A DNA stretch of 64,000 bases from Chryseobacterium sp. BGARF1. Its GTDB lineage: Bacteria > Bacteroidota > Bacteroidia > Flavobacteriales > Weeksellaceae. Under the pieces are notes generated by a model. It saw only the letters and a list, made by a program, of their open reading frames with translations. It was not told the DNA's origin and searched no databases. Both the position numbers and the translations under genes were made by a program. Shown in pieces: positions 36,009-44,202 of this stretch (positions within the stretch are counted from its first letter, which is position 1; every line of letters begins with the position of its first letter). The stretch lies in assembly GCF_001677955.1 (NCBI RefSeq), contig NZ_LELA01000092.1:1-64000 (forward strand), written 5' to 3'.

Positions 36009-37670
36009 ATGAAAGCACTCAAAACTCTGAACCCTTACTTTTGGAAGCACAAAATATTATTGTTTTGGGGGTTACTATTCATCATCGCCAGTAATTTTTT
36101 TAATATATATAAGGTACAGTTTGTAGGAAAATCAGTTGACGAGCTTACAAAGCATGGAAATCTCGGCTTTAACAAACAAGTTTTAATCTACGTTGCCATT
36201 ATTGTTGGTTGCTCTCTTCTTACAGGATTTTTCACTTTTATGATGCGACAAACCATCATTGTTGCTTCAAGAAGGATTGAATATGAGCTGAAAAATAAAA
36301 TCTATAGACATTATCAGGATTTATCGCTTACTGATTATAAACAAACAACCATCGGAGACTTAATGAACAGATTAAGTGAAGACATTGTTGCGGTAAGAAT
36401 GTATTTGGGACCGGGCGTAATGTATGTTATCAATCTTATTATCTTGTTATTGATTACAAGCTTTTACATGCTAAAAACAGATGTTTCAATGACGATTTGG
36501 ACATTGTTGCCACTTCCTATCTTATCTTTTATCATATTTAAAGTAAGCTCAATTATTAATAAAAAATCAAAGGTGATGCAGAAAAGCCAGTCTGCAATCT
36601 CCACTTTTGTACAAGATAGTTTTTCCGGAATAAGAGTAGTAAAATATTTTGCAAAGGAAAAATATATTCAAAAAAATTATGGCATTAAAGTAAGTGATTA
36701 CCAAGACAAAGCTTTAGATTTAGCAAAAACAGAAGCCTATTTTTTTACCATTATTTTATTTGTAATTGGTTTACTGAATGTTGCTGTTATCTTAATTGGC
36801 GGACAAAAATATATCGCAGGCGAGCTTACCGTTGGTAAAATTGCAGATTTCTTTATGTACATCAACATTTTGATTTGGCCGTTTTCAATGGTGGGTTGGG
36901 TTACTTCAATCAACCAGAGAGCAGAAGCTTCAATGCAGAGAATTAACGAATTTTTGGAAAAACAGTCTGAGATTTACAATAAAAACTTTGAAAACTATCC
37001 TATTAAAGGAGATATAGAATTTAAAAATGTGTCGTATGTTTATCCGAATACAGGAATTAAAGCGTTAGATAATTTAAGCTTTAAAATAGAAGCCGGAAAA
37101 TCTTTAGCCATCATGGGAAAAACCGGTAGTGGAAAATCGACCATCGCTTTACTTCTTTGCAGATTGATAGATCCTACTGAAGGCGAAATTTTAATTGACG
37201 GCAAAAATTTAAAAGACCATAATCTCGAAAATTACAGAAATTTCATTGGCTATATTCCGCAGGAATCTTATCTATTTTCAGATTCTATAGAACATAATAT
37301 AGGATTCTCTATCGACCATCCTACGCATGAAAAAGTGGTTGAATATTCTAAAATAGCTGATGTACACAAAAACATAGTCGAGTTTAAAGACCAGTACAAA
37401 ACGATGGTGGGCGAACGTGGCGTAATGCTTTCGGGAGGTCAGAAACAGAGAATTTGTATTGCAAGAGCCTTAATAAAAGACCCCAATATCATTATTTTTG
37501 ACGACTCACTATCTGCATTAGATTCAGAAACCGAACAGAATATTCTCGAAAATATTGACACGAAAATCAATAACGCAACCTCCATAATTATCACACATAG
37601 AGAGTCTAGCGCTCAAAGAGCAGACAAGATTCTTAATCTTAGTGAAATTAGCAATTCTGCAACCGCATAG
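36009..37670 (+). CDS. ABC transporter, fused permease-ATPase (type IV exporter half)
   Basis: 553 residues. Six transmembrane helices (~1-300) with an ABC_membrane domain, then one nucleotide-binding domain. Walker A is MGKTGSGKST, the Q-loop is YIPQESYLFSD, the signature is LSGGQKQR, Walker B is IIIFDD and the H-loop is IITHRES. After Walker B an Asp stands where the catalytic Glu is expected (FDDSLSALD). This occurs in one half of heterodimeric exporters such as MdlA/MdlB, but no partner gene is adjacent. Substrate unknown. Homodimer with slow hydrolysis or an unlinked partner are both possible. Confidence 0.88.
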   Translation: MKALKTLNPYFWKHKILLFWGLLFIIASNFFNIYKVQFVGKSVDELTKHGNLGFNKQVLIYVAIIVGCSLLTGFFTFMMRQTIIVASRRIEYELKNKIYRHYQDLSLTDYKQTTIGDLMNRLSEDIVAVRMYLGPGVMYVINLIILLLITSFYMLKTDVSMTIWTLLPLPILSFIIFKVSSIINKKSKVMQKSQSAISTFVQDSFSGIRVVKYFAKEKYIQKNYGIKVSDYQDKALDLAKTEAYFFTIILFVIGLLNVAVILIGGQKYIAGELTVGKIADFFMYINILIWPFSMVGWVTSINQRAEASMQRINEFLEKQSEIYNKNFENYPIKGDIEFKNVSYVYPNTGIKALDNLSFKIEAGKSLAIMGKTGSGKSTIALLLCRLIDPTEGEILIDGKNLKDHNLENYRNFIGYIPQESYLFSDSIEHNIGFSIDHPTHEKVVEYSKIADVHKNIVEFKDQYKTMVGERGVMLSGGQKQRICIARALIKDPNIIIFDDSLSALDSETEQNILENIDTKINNATSIIITHRESSAQRADKILNLSEISNSATA

Positions 37671-37710
37671 CCAAAACATTTTGAATTGTTAAATAAATCA
37701 TAAAAAAAAC

Positions 37711-37740
37711 TTTGTGATTAAAAGAAATATTTTATATTTG
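37711..37740 (+). promoter_or_regulatory. Promoter of the DUF3276 gene: TTTG-N18-TATATTTG
   Basis: Complete Bacteroidota promoter: -33 TTTG at 37711-37714 and -7 TATATTTG at 37733-37740, 32 bases before the ATG at 37773. Confidence 0.85.
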
Positions 37741-37772
37741 TTCTTAACAAGATTTAAAAAAAATATCTAATA

Positions 37773-38108
37773 ATGAGTGAATACAAGGAACGCCATGAAA
37801 ATGAAATTTTCACTAAGGTGTTAAAAGCGGGGAGAAGAACTTATTTCTTTGATGTGCGAGAGACTAAAGCAGGAGATTATTATCTTACGATTACCGAAAG
37901 CAAAAAGAATTTCGGAGAGAATGGAGAAGCTACATTCGAGAAGCATAAAATTTATCTTTATAAAGAAGATTTTAAGAGTTTTCAGGAGATGTTTAATGAG
38001 TCTACAGATTTCATCATTAACGAAAAAGGTGAAGATGTTATTTCAGAAAAGCATGATAAAGATTTCAAAAGCAGAACGTACACTATAGATTCTGACGACG
38101 AAATATAG
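37773..38108 (+). CDS. DUF3276 (PUR-alpha-like) nucleic-acid-binding protein
   Basis: 111 residues, cytoplasmic. The whole protein is one PUR-like domain (EIFTKVLKAGRRTYFFDVRETKAGDYYLTITESKK ... FEKHKIYLYKEDFKSFQEMF). Its bacterial relatives in Bacteroidota and Borrelia bind single-stranded nucleic acid. The acidic tail ends DSDDEI. It is expressed alone from a consensus promoter and ends in a strong terminator. The target is unknown; a post-transcriptional role is plausible. Confidence 0.9.
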   Translation: MSEYKERHENEIFTKVLKAGRRTYFFDVRETKAGDYYLTITESKKNFGENGEATFEKHKIYLYKEDFKSFQEMFNESTDFIINEKGEDVISEKHDKDFKSRTYTIDSDDEI

Positions 38109-38132
38109 ATCAAAACATATCTAAAAAAACAC

Positions 38133-38160
38133 AAGCATCTGAAAAAAGATGCTTTTTTTA
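38133..38160 (+). terminator. Terminator of the DUF3276 gene
   Basis: 8-bp perfect stem aagcatct/agatgctt (38133-38140 with 38147-38154), A-rich loop and T7 tail. Confidence 0.9.
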
Positions 38161-38212
38161 TGCTGATAACATTTAAATTCTCAGACAGTTTTTCCATTTT
38201 TAAAAATAAAAA

Positions 38213-38240
38213 AAACGCATTTTCAAAAGAAAATGCGTTT
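38213..38240 (-). terminator. Terminator of tRNA-His
   Basis: 11-bp perfect stem (38213-38223 with 38230-38240), 6-base loop and a T-run on the minus strand, just 4 bases beyond the encoded CCA. Confidence 0.9.
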
Positions 38241-38244
38241 ACTG

Positions 38245-38322
38245 TGGGGTGAATGAGGGGTCTCGAACCCCCGACCTCCGGAACCACAATCCGGCGCTCT
38301 AACCAACTGAGCTACAATCACC
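38245..38322 (-). tRNA. tRNA-His (anticodon GTG)
   Basis: 78 nt including the extra 5' G(-1) that identifies tRNA-His and an encoded CCA (38245-38247). The D arm (GCTC/GAGC), anticodon stem CCGGA/TCCGG with loop TTGTGGT (anticodon at 38285-38287), and T arm with TTCGAGA all fold. The acceptor stem has one U-U opposition (positions 5:68, by GGTGATTG against CATTCACC). A full promoter precedes it and a terminator follows. Confidence 0.95.
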
Positions 38323-38335
38323 GTTTTTGGTGCTG

Positions 38336-38366
38336 CAAATATAGGAAAGATTTTTTAATTACCAAA
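38336..38366 (-). promoter_or_regulatory. tRNA-His promoter: TTTG-N19-TATATTTG
   Basis: -7 TATATTTG at 38336-38343 and -33 TTTG at 38363-38366 on the minus strand. The upstream element lies inside the 3' end of bshB1. Confidence 0.85.
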
Positions 38367-39078
38367 CAATTCCGTCAAAATTTTTCATTGCAATTAACTT
38401 CTCAGACGTAAATCCCTCAGCATAAGCAACTCCCGACAACCTCCCTAAATCTTGAGCACGGTACGTTAAGCTTTCATAAAAGTCTTTTGAGGTAATTGGC
38501 GTTTCAGGTTCTTTAGAAATTGGGTCATAAAACTGAGTTTTAAATGCCATACACGCTTCAAGCTTTTTCTCAAGATGTTCTGAGATATCAATCACAAATT
38601 CCGGTTGAATATGTTTCCATTGAATATAATGGAAAATTTGCTTAGGTCTCCACACTTCCTGAGTTTCTCTATCAAGTTCGGTCTCAATTTTTCTTAGCCC
38701 TGATAAAAAGCACGCATCCGATACTAATTTCGCTGCTTTTGCATGATCTGGATGTCTATCATCAATTGCATTGGCCAAAACGATTTCTGGCCTATATTTG
38801 CGAATCATTTTTACAATCTCCATCTGATATTCTTCAGAATTGACAAGGAAACCATCTTTTAATCCTAAATTTTCTCTTGCTGCTACTCCTAAAATTTTGG
38901 CAGCCTCGGTAGCTTCCTCTTTTCTGGTCTGATCGGTTCCTCTTGTTCCGAGCTCTCCTTTTGTTAGATCAACAATAACACAGGTTTTTCCTTCTGAAAT
39001 TAATTTAGCTATTGTTCCGCCACATCCTAATTCAACATCGTCTGGATGAGCTCCAAAAGCAAGTATATCTGTTTTCAT
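38359..39078 (-). CDS. bshB1: Bacillithiol biosynthesis deacetylase BshB1
   Basis: 239 residues, PIG-L/LmbE-family zinc deacetylase. It removes acetate from GlcNAc-malate in bacillithiol synthesis. The zinc motif GAHPDDVELGCGG begins at residue 9 (His11, Asp13, Asp14), with the third ligand region in AIDDRHPDHAKAA. The C-terminal FKTQFYDP and FTSEKLIAMKNF fit BshB1. The bshA and bshC partners are not in the window. Bacillithiol is the expected low-molecular thiol of this group. Confidence 0.93.
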   Translation of the reverse strand: MKTDILAFGAHPDDVELGCGGTIAKLISEGKTCVIVDLTKGELGTRGTDQTRKEEATEAAKILGVAARENLGLKDGFLVNSEEYQMEIVKMIRKYRPEIVLANAIDDRHPDHAKAAKLVSDACFLSGLRKIETELDRETQEVWRPKQIFHYIQWKHIQPEFVIDISEHLEKKLEACMAFKTQFYDPISKEPETPITSKDFYESLTYRAQDLGRLSGVAYAEGFTSEKLIAMKNFDGIVW

Positions 39079-39136
39079 TTATTTATTTTTAGAATTACAA
39101 TCACTTAGATGAAGGCCAAATGATTTCGTTGTTTTT

Positions 39137-39168
39137 CAAAGATAAGATTTAAACAAAAACTTCCCAAA
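39137..39168 (-). promoter_or_regulatory. bshB1 promoter: TTTG-N20-TATCTTTG
   Basis: -7 TATCTTTG at 39137-39144 and TTTG at 39165-39168 (spacing 20 bp), minus strand. The -33 box sits in the upstream gene's terminator hairpin. Confidence 0.65.
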
Positions 39169-39187
39169 CATTACGAATGGGAAGTTT
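39157..39187 (-). terminator. Terminator of the TPR protein gene
   Basis: 10-bp perfect stem aaacttccca/tgggaagttt (39157-39166 with 39178-39187), 11-base loop, T-rich tail on the minus strand. Confidence 0.82.
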
Positions 39188-39212
39188 ATATATGAATAAT
39201 TTAATTTTTAAA

Positions 39213-40862
39213 TTACTTATTAATTTCTGCATTTAATTTCACAGCATCCTGATAAGAAGGATCTAGCTGTAACGATTTTGCAACATAGTCTTTAGCCTTA
39301 GCCAAATCTTTATCTTTTTCAAGATATGCTACTGCAAAATAAGCATAAGCTAAAGTTTGCTTGTTAGTTTCCACTTCAGCAGGTTTTACAGTTGAAATAA
39401 ATTTTTCGTAAGAAATTTTTGCGGTCTCATTATTTCCTTTCTGTTGGTACGCATAACCCTGGCTGTAATAAGCAGGTGCCCAATCAGGTAATAAGCTGCT
39501 CATTTTCTGCCAAGTTAAAATTGCTCCGTCCCAATTTTTCACATCCTGATAAGCATTTGCAAGTTTATACAATGCATCCGAACTTTCAGGATTAGCAGCT
39601 ACCTCTTTTCTTGCAGCTTCTACTTCAGGAGAAGTTGGTCCTGCACTGATACTTGCCTGCGTAGCACCACCACCATTGATTTTAATCATTTCCAAATCCC
39701 ACTTCATTGTTTGGTCTTTAGCAGCTTTCGCAATAGCAATTTTTTGTTGAGATTCAGCTTGCAAGGCAGCTTTTTTAGCTGCATCTGATTCAGTTTTAGC
39801 CAAACCAGCAGCGATTAACCCCATCAAACCTTGATCTGCAGGCTGAACTCTTGATTTTTCAGCTTTAGATACGAAAGAATCCATGTTTTGTTTTGCTTCA
39901 GCATATTGACCGTCTGCATAATTCACATAGGCTCTTAATTTGAATTTAATAGGATCGTCAACTTTATCAAAGATTTTATCTAAAATCATTTTAGAATTTG
40001 CGTAATCTTCGTTAGTAAAGTACAATTTTGCAATTTCTAATTGAGTATAAGGATCTTCATCAGCATACTTTGTATAGTTAATTAAATCTTGAGTTGCTTT
40101 TGCATTCTCTTGATATTTAATATCATAAGCCGCTAAAGCTTTATATGCAGGTGCATATGTAGGATCAGTTGAAATTGCTTTCTCTATACTTGTTTTTGCT
40201 TGTTGCCATAGTTGAGCAGCCATCCATAAAGTACCAATTCTGGTATAAACAGAAGCTTTATTTTTAGCCAATGGTAATGCATTGTCATAAGCTGTCATTG
40301 CATCTCCAGGAACTCTTTTTAGTCTATAGGCATCTCCTAACGTATAATAATAGTAAGCAGGAACTTCTTTTCTAGAAGCTCTTTCGATTGCTTTATTCAA
40401 AAATTGAATGGCTAAATCCGGAGCGTTATTTTTTTCAAATAAAGTTAATGCTTCAGCAGCTCTGAACAATACTGCAGCATCTTTTTCTTTAGAATCTGTA
40501 ACTATTTTCTGAATCTCTGCAATAGCAGATTTATCACCTTTACCAAGCTTAACCGCAGCTAAACCAATTTGATTTAAATAGCTTTTTTTATCTGCAGCTA
40601 AACCTTTATTGAAGTTTTCTGTAGCTGCAGCAAAATCCGGCTCACCTTGTCTTAAAAAAGTATTTCCTAAGTAGAAATAATTTTCTGCTGTAGGTTCTTT
40701 TGCAATCATAGACGTGAAATTGGTCTTAGCAGCAGCAAATTTATCGCTATCTATGCTGTTAATACCATCCTGCAACGTCTGTGCAAAGGCAAAATTGGTA
40801 AAAAATACCACTGATGCTCCTAAAGCAATCTTCTTTACATTCATAATCATTATATCTTTCAT
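39213..40862 (-). CDS. Periplasmic tetratricopeptide-repeat protein
   Basis: 549 residues if begun at 40862; the signal peptide proper starts at Met7 (MNVKKIALGASVVFFTNFAFAQ), so the ATG at 40844 is an alternative. The mature protein is a run of TPR units, for example AENYFYLGNTFLRQGEPDFAAATENFNKGLA, PAYYYYTLGDAYRLKRVPGDAMTAYDNAL and APAYYSQGYAYQQKGNNETAKISYEKF. TPR proteins scaffold partners. Its place directly after the PstS-like lipoprotein and the Ton operon is typical of Chryseobacterium relatives and suggests a link to that envelope machinery. The exact partner is unknown. Confidence 0.88.
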   Translation of the reverse strand: MKDIMIMNVKKIALGASVVFFTNFAFAQTLQDGINSIDSDKFAAAKTNFTSMIAKEPTAENYFYLGNTFLRQGEPDFAAATENFNKGLAADKKSYLNQIGLAAVKLGKGDKSAIAEIQKIVTDSKEKDAAVLFRAAEALTLFEKNNAPDLAIQFLNKAIERASRKEVPAYYYYTLGDAYRLKRVPGDAMTAYDNALPLAKNKASVYTRIGTLWMAAQLWQQAKTSIEKAISTDPTYAPAYKALAAYDIKYQENAKATQDLINYTKYADEDPYTQLEIAKLYFTNEDYANSKMILDKIFDKVDDPIKFKLRAYVNYADGQYAEAKQNMDSFVSKAEKSRVQPADQGLMGLIAAGLAKTESDAAKKAALQAESQQKIAIAKAAKDQTMKWDLEMIKINGGGATQASISAGPTSPEVEAARKEVAANPESSDALYKLANAYQDVKNWDGAILTWQKMSSLLPDWAPAYYSQGYAYQQKGNNETAKISYEKFISTVKPAEVETNKQTLAYAYFAVAYLEKDKDLAKAKDYVAKSLQLDPSYQDAVKLNAEINK

Positions 40863-40963
40863 TATTATTTTTAATTCTATATTCTAAAAATCCGAATTAC
40901 AAATACACAATTTTCAGACCAATATAATAAATCGGTTTGAAAGTTGCTACTTTTTAATATTTT

Positions 40964-41836
40964 TTAACGCATTTGTACTTGTCTCGGATAAATATTATAA
41001 GGTTGTAACCCTTCTTTCTGAACAATTTTCTGTCCCAAATGGGTACAAGAATATCTTATAAAACCATTGGCAATATTAAAACTGCCTTCATTGGTAAGGA
41101 AATACAAAACTCTGGTGAATGGGTACTTCATCTCACGAAGTCCACTAAAATCAGGAGAATAAGATTGCCCCCCACTTACTACAGGAAGAATTTTTATCAT
41201 TCCTCTTAGCTTTTCAGCTTCTTTATCATAAGGTCTGCTGATTGTATTTAATCCGATAACTCCTATTTTATTCGGATATTTACTCAATTCTTCTATAACA
41301 TTTACACTCCCCGGAATAATTGAAAACTTTAAATCTTTAGGAAGTTTATTTAGTTTTTGAGCAACAAAATTAAGGTTACTAGAATTGGTGCCGTCAAATA
41401 CAAAATTCTTATCATCAGACTGTAAACCGGAAGTTATTTCTTCCATAGTAATGCTTAATCTTTCCGAATTTTTCGGAACAAAAAACACAACAGCGTCTGC
41501 TGCGAAATTTGCAGGCTCAATCTTCATATCCACTTTATCTTCGTAAGCTTTAACCTCTTCAGGAGATAATACTTTAGACATCACCGCAATTCTTGCTTTA
41601 TTATTCAATAAATCAAGAAAACCTAAGTCTTCTTTTTTAGTCACCACTTTTATTTTAGTGTCTGGATAACTAATCATATACCCTTCTGCTAAAGCTTCTG
41701 TAACACTTTTAAAAGATTCATCCGTTAAAATTGTCATTTCCCCTTTATTATAGGATACAGTACTTTCTACTTTTTTTGAACAGTTTATAAGCAAAACTGC
41801 AAAGAAAGTTAATGAAAAAAAACGACTAATCTTCAT
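40964..41836 (-). CDS. PstS-like substrate-binding lipoprotein
   Basis: 290 residues. Lipoprotein signal with lipobox VLLINC. The fold pattern is that of a phosphate-type periplasmic binding protein: GEMTILTDESFKSVTEALAEGYMISYPDTKI at the N-terminus, then AVMSKVLSPEEV, NFAADAVVFFVPK, TNSSNLNFV and a C-terminal MKYPFTRVLYFLTNEGS. There are no pst permease genes nearby. It overlaps the upstream small membrane gene by 11 bases and leads into the TPR gene. Its ligand may be phosphate or another oxyanion; a role tied to the Ton operon is inferred only from position. Confidence 0.82.
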   Translation of the reverse strand: MKISRFFSLTFFAVLLINCSKKVESTVSYNKGEMTILTDESFKSVTEALAEGYMISYPDTKIKVVTKKEDLGFLDLLNNKARIAVMSKVLSPEEVKAYEDKVDMKIEPANFAADAVVFFVPKNSERLSITMEEITSGLQSDDKNFVFDGTNSSNLNFVAQKLNKLPKDLKFSIIPGSVNVIEELSKYPNKIGVIGLNTISRPYDKEAEKLRGMIKILPVVSGGQSYSPDFSGLREMKYPFTRVLYFLTNEGSFNIANGFIRYSCTHLGQKIVQKEGLQPYNIYPRQVQMR

Positions 41837-42014
41837 CTTTGGCTGTGTTTCTGAATTTCGATATTGCTCTCCAGATTCTGAAGATTCCGTAAAGTATTAA
41901 TACAGCTCCCAGAGCGTATGCATATATTGGCTCGAGGAATTTATAAACCATCATTACGATTCCTAGGGCTACGTAACAAATTCCTGCGACTAAAGATAAC
42001 CAGTTGAACATCAT
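41826..42014 (-). CDS. Small two-helix membrane protein
   Basis: 62 residues with two hydrophobic segments (WLSLVAGICYVALGIVMMVY and ALGAVLILYGIFRIW) and a charged tail (KDED). No family recognised by name. It sits just after the bidirectional terminator of tonB and overlaps the PstS-like gene by 11 bases, so it is translationally coupled to it. Its transcript needs either read-through of that terminator or a promoter inside the short gap. Confidence 0.75.
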   Translation of the reverse strand: MMFNWLSLVAGICYVALGIVMMVYKFLEPIYAYALGAVLILYGIFRIWRAISKFRNTAKDED

Positions 42015-42040
42015 ACAACAAAAATATTAAAAAAAATAAA

Positions 42041-42062
42041 AAGAGAAGCATAAGCTTCTCTT
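42041..42062. terminator. Bidirectional terminator after tonB
   Basis: Perfect palindromic stem aagagaagc/gcttctctt (42041-42049 with 42054-42062), 4-base loop, flanked by an A-run on one side and a T-run on the other. Confidence 0.85.
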
Positions 42063-42093
42063 TTTTAATTATTATTTAAAATAAACTAATAAC

Positions 42094-42936
42094 TTATTCT
42101 GGCGGTTGCATCGCTAATGGAAGTCTATATCTATAACGTACAGATTGACCATTAATTTTTGCAGGAGCCCATTTGTTTTTAATAGATTTTACGGTTCTTA
42201 CTGCTTCAGAATTAAAGTCTGAGTTTTTACCCGTTACTTTAACGTCAGTAATACTTCCGTCTCTTTCAACTACAAAAGTAATTTCTCCTTTTACCACTCC
42301 GTCTGCACCTTCAATTGCTGAAGAATCAAAATTATCTTGAACTTTTCTTCTGAAAGCATTAATACCTCCAGGGAATTCTGCAGTCTGCTCAACCTCACTA
42401 TACACCTGGGTATCACTCACCTGAGGTTTAACTTCCGCTGTTGAAGCTTTAGTACCTGTAGATGGTGGCGGTGGTGGCGGTGTGTAAGCAGGAGCTCTTA
42501 CTCCTTCTTGAGCTACCGCCCCTGTAGTAGTTTTTAGCTGCTCAGAAATCGGTGGTGGTGGAGTCTCAATTTTAGGAGCTTTCACCGGTTCCGGAACTAC
42601 GTTTTGAATAATTTCAATTTTCTCCTCTTCTACTGGTGGTGGTGGAGGTGGTGGTTCTTCTTCTTTTGGTTGCTCTATGATAGGATCTTCTTCGATAATT
42701 TCAACCAAATCAGATTTTACCTCTACAGCTTCCTTTTCATTCATACTTTTAATAGTCATATAAATTAAAGGAGATAAAGCAGTAACCAAGAACAATCCTG
42801 TGCCAATAATAAAAGACTTTGTCAGTAATCTAGGATACTGATGTCTAAGATCGTAAGCACCATATGCTTTATTTCTATTTTCAAATACAATCTCGTCTAA
42901 AGTAAGATTCTGACTGTATATATTTTCATCTGCCAT
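42094..42936 (-). CDS. tonB: Energy transducer TonB
   Basis: 280 residues. One N-terminal transmembrane helix (~37-58, SFIIGTGLFLVTALSPLIYM) follows a cytoplasmic NLTLDEIVFENRNKAYGAYDLRHQYP typical of Bacteroidota TonB. A long Pro/Glu-rich periplasmic spacer contains runs of up to seven prolines. The C-terminal TonB domain (~190-280) shows GEITFVVERDGSITDVKV and the final WAPAKINGQSVRYRYRLPL. It transmits proton-motive force from ExbB/ExbD to outer-membrane receptors. Last gene of exbB-exbD-exbD-tonB. Confidence 0.94.
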   Translation of the reverse strand: MADENIYSQNLTLDEIVFENRNKAYGAYDLRHQYPRLLTKSFIIGTGLFLVTALSPLIYMTIKSMNEKEAVEVKSDLVEIIEEDPIIEQPKEEEPPPPPPPVEEEKIEIIQNVVPEPVKAPKIETPPPPISEQLKTTTGAVAQEGVRAPAYTPPPPPPSTGTKASTAEVKPQVSDTQVYSEVEQTAEFPGGINAFRRKVQDNFDSSAIEGADGVVKGEITFVVERDGSITDVKVTGKNSDFNSEAVRTVKSIKNKWAPAKINGQSVRYRYRLPLAMQPPE

Positions 42937-42977
42937 TGTATTGCAAATTTAAATGTTAAACACTTTGCAGCAACTGA

Positions 42978-43520
42978 TTAGTTACCCACTTTCTTATCGT
43001 ACACAGCTTTTTCATAAGGCTTAAGATCAGTTACCCCATATCTTTCGCTTTTTGTAATTGCCATCTCGTCAAGAATATCTACAAAGTTTTTATATACCGC
43101 ATCATCCGTTGGCTTAATAATCACTGTAAACAGATCTTTCTTTTTAGCTCTGGCTTTTGCTTGCTTGATAATTTCTCTAATCCCTTCTCTGTCGAAAGAA
43201 GTTTCAGTCATTGTCTGATCATTAAGACCTGCTTGGTCTTGCTGATGCCAGAACACTCTATTATCTTTTCCTAAAAGCAAAGTGATAGAATTGGATAAAT
43301 CAATTTCTGTTGGAGCTGGTTGAGGCTTAGTGGGATCCGGTTTTGCAGGAAGCCCTAAATCCATCACATTCGGTTTACTAAACGTTGATGTAAACATAAA
43401 AAACATCAATAGTAAGAAATTAAGGTCAACCATTGGCGTCATATCGACGGCAGGGTTGTTTTTCTTGGAACGAACTTTGCCACCTTTGGCGCTCTTCTCC
43501 TGTACTTGTACTTGTGCCAT
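42978..43520 (-). CDS. exbD: ExbD/TolR family biopolymer transport protein (second copy in operon)
   Basis: 180 residues. A basic N-terminus (GGKVRSKKNNPAVDMTPMVDL) is followed by one transmembrane helix (NFLLLMFFMFTSTF) with the conserved Asp of MTPMVDLNF, which takes part in proton translocation. The periplasmic domain is typical (FTVIIKPTDDAVYKNFVDILDEM). 42 bases from tonB and 14 after the first exbD. A close paralogue lies at 62767-63288. Confidence 0.93.
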   Translation of the reverse strand: MAQVQVQEKSAKGGKVRSKKNNPAVDMTPMVDLNFLLLMFFMFTSTFSKPNVMDLGLPAKPDPTKPQPAPTEIDLSNSITLLLGKDNRVFWHQQDQAGLNDQTMTETSFDREGIREIIKQAKARAKKKDLFTVIIKPTDDAVYKNFVDILDEMAITKSERYGVTDLKPYEKAVYDKKVGN

Positions 43521-43533
43521 TTCTTATTCTTAA

Positions 43534-44142
43534 TTATTCGTTAGGTTTACCTTCTTGTGACGTAATCAACCAAAATTTAAGAAAGTTAATATCTCTTAAA
43601 CCCTCAAATAAACTTTTCACTTTAGGATATTCTGTTGTAACGTCACCCTTGATTGCTAATTTGTAATCAGGATTTACGCTTAAACTTTGTTCTACCCAGT
43701 CAGTTAACTGCTTATTTGTACTATCCATAGGAACCCCCGTAGGGCTCTTAAATTTTTTTTGCTCATCTTCTGGCAAATCCAAATAGCTTCTCAATTGGTT
43801 CATAGGAACACCAATAGCCTGTACTTTTTGGAATGAAGCTTTTTGTTTATCATCAAAAGTAACTTTGTACTTTTCACCCATTTTTTCTAAAAGCTCTAAT
43901 CTCTCTTTTGCATTTTCTACTGGCTGGAAATAAAATTTTCCGTCCGGAGTAGCGTTAATGGTCATTAAACTTGCATCAGGAAGCAACTTCTCTGAGATTG
44001 AAGATGGCGGTTTGATCTGCTCCACATCAGGTTTTTTGAACTGAGTGGTCATAATAAAGAACGTAAGTAGTAGGAACGTAACGTCGCACATTGCTGTCAT
44101 ATCGGTCACTACACCATGTCTTTTTGGTTTTATTCTCGCCAT
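43534..44142 (-). CDS. exbD: ExbD/TolR family biopolymer transport protein (first copy in operon)
   Basis: 202 residues. The N-terminal MARIKPKRHGVVTDMTAMCDVTFLLLTFFIMTTQF gives the single helix and the conserved Asp (MCDVTF). The periplasmic domain ends with YKLAIKGDVTTEYPKVKSLFEGLRDIN, the ExbD fold. It differs strongly from the second ExbD of the operon, so the two probably form a mixed dimer or serve different receptors; this is inference. Spacing of 61 bases to exbB. Confidence 0.92.
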   Translation of the reverse strand: MARIKPKRHGVVTDMTAMCDVTFLLLTFFIMTTQFKKPDVEQIKPPSSISEKLLPDASLMTINATPDGKFYFQPVENAKERLELLEKMGEKYKVTFDDKQKASFQKVQAIGVPMNQLRSYLDLPEDEQKKFKSPTGVPMDSTNKQLTDWVEQSLSVNPDYKLAIKGDVTTEYPKVKSLFEGLRDINFLKFWLITSQEGKPNE

Positions 44143-44202
44143 TATTTATTATCTAATTATTAAAAACTTCTTTTTTTGTGTAAAACACAGGATCACTATT
44201 TC

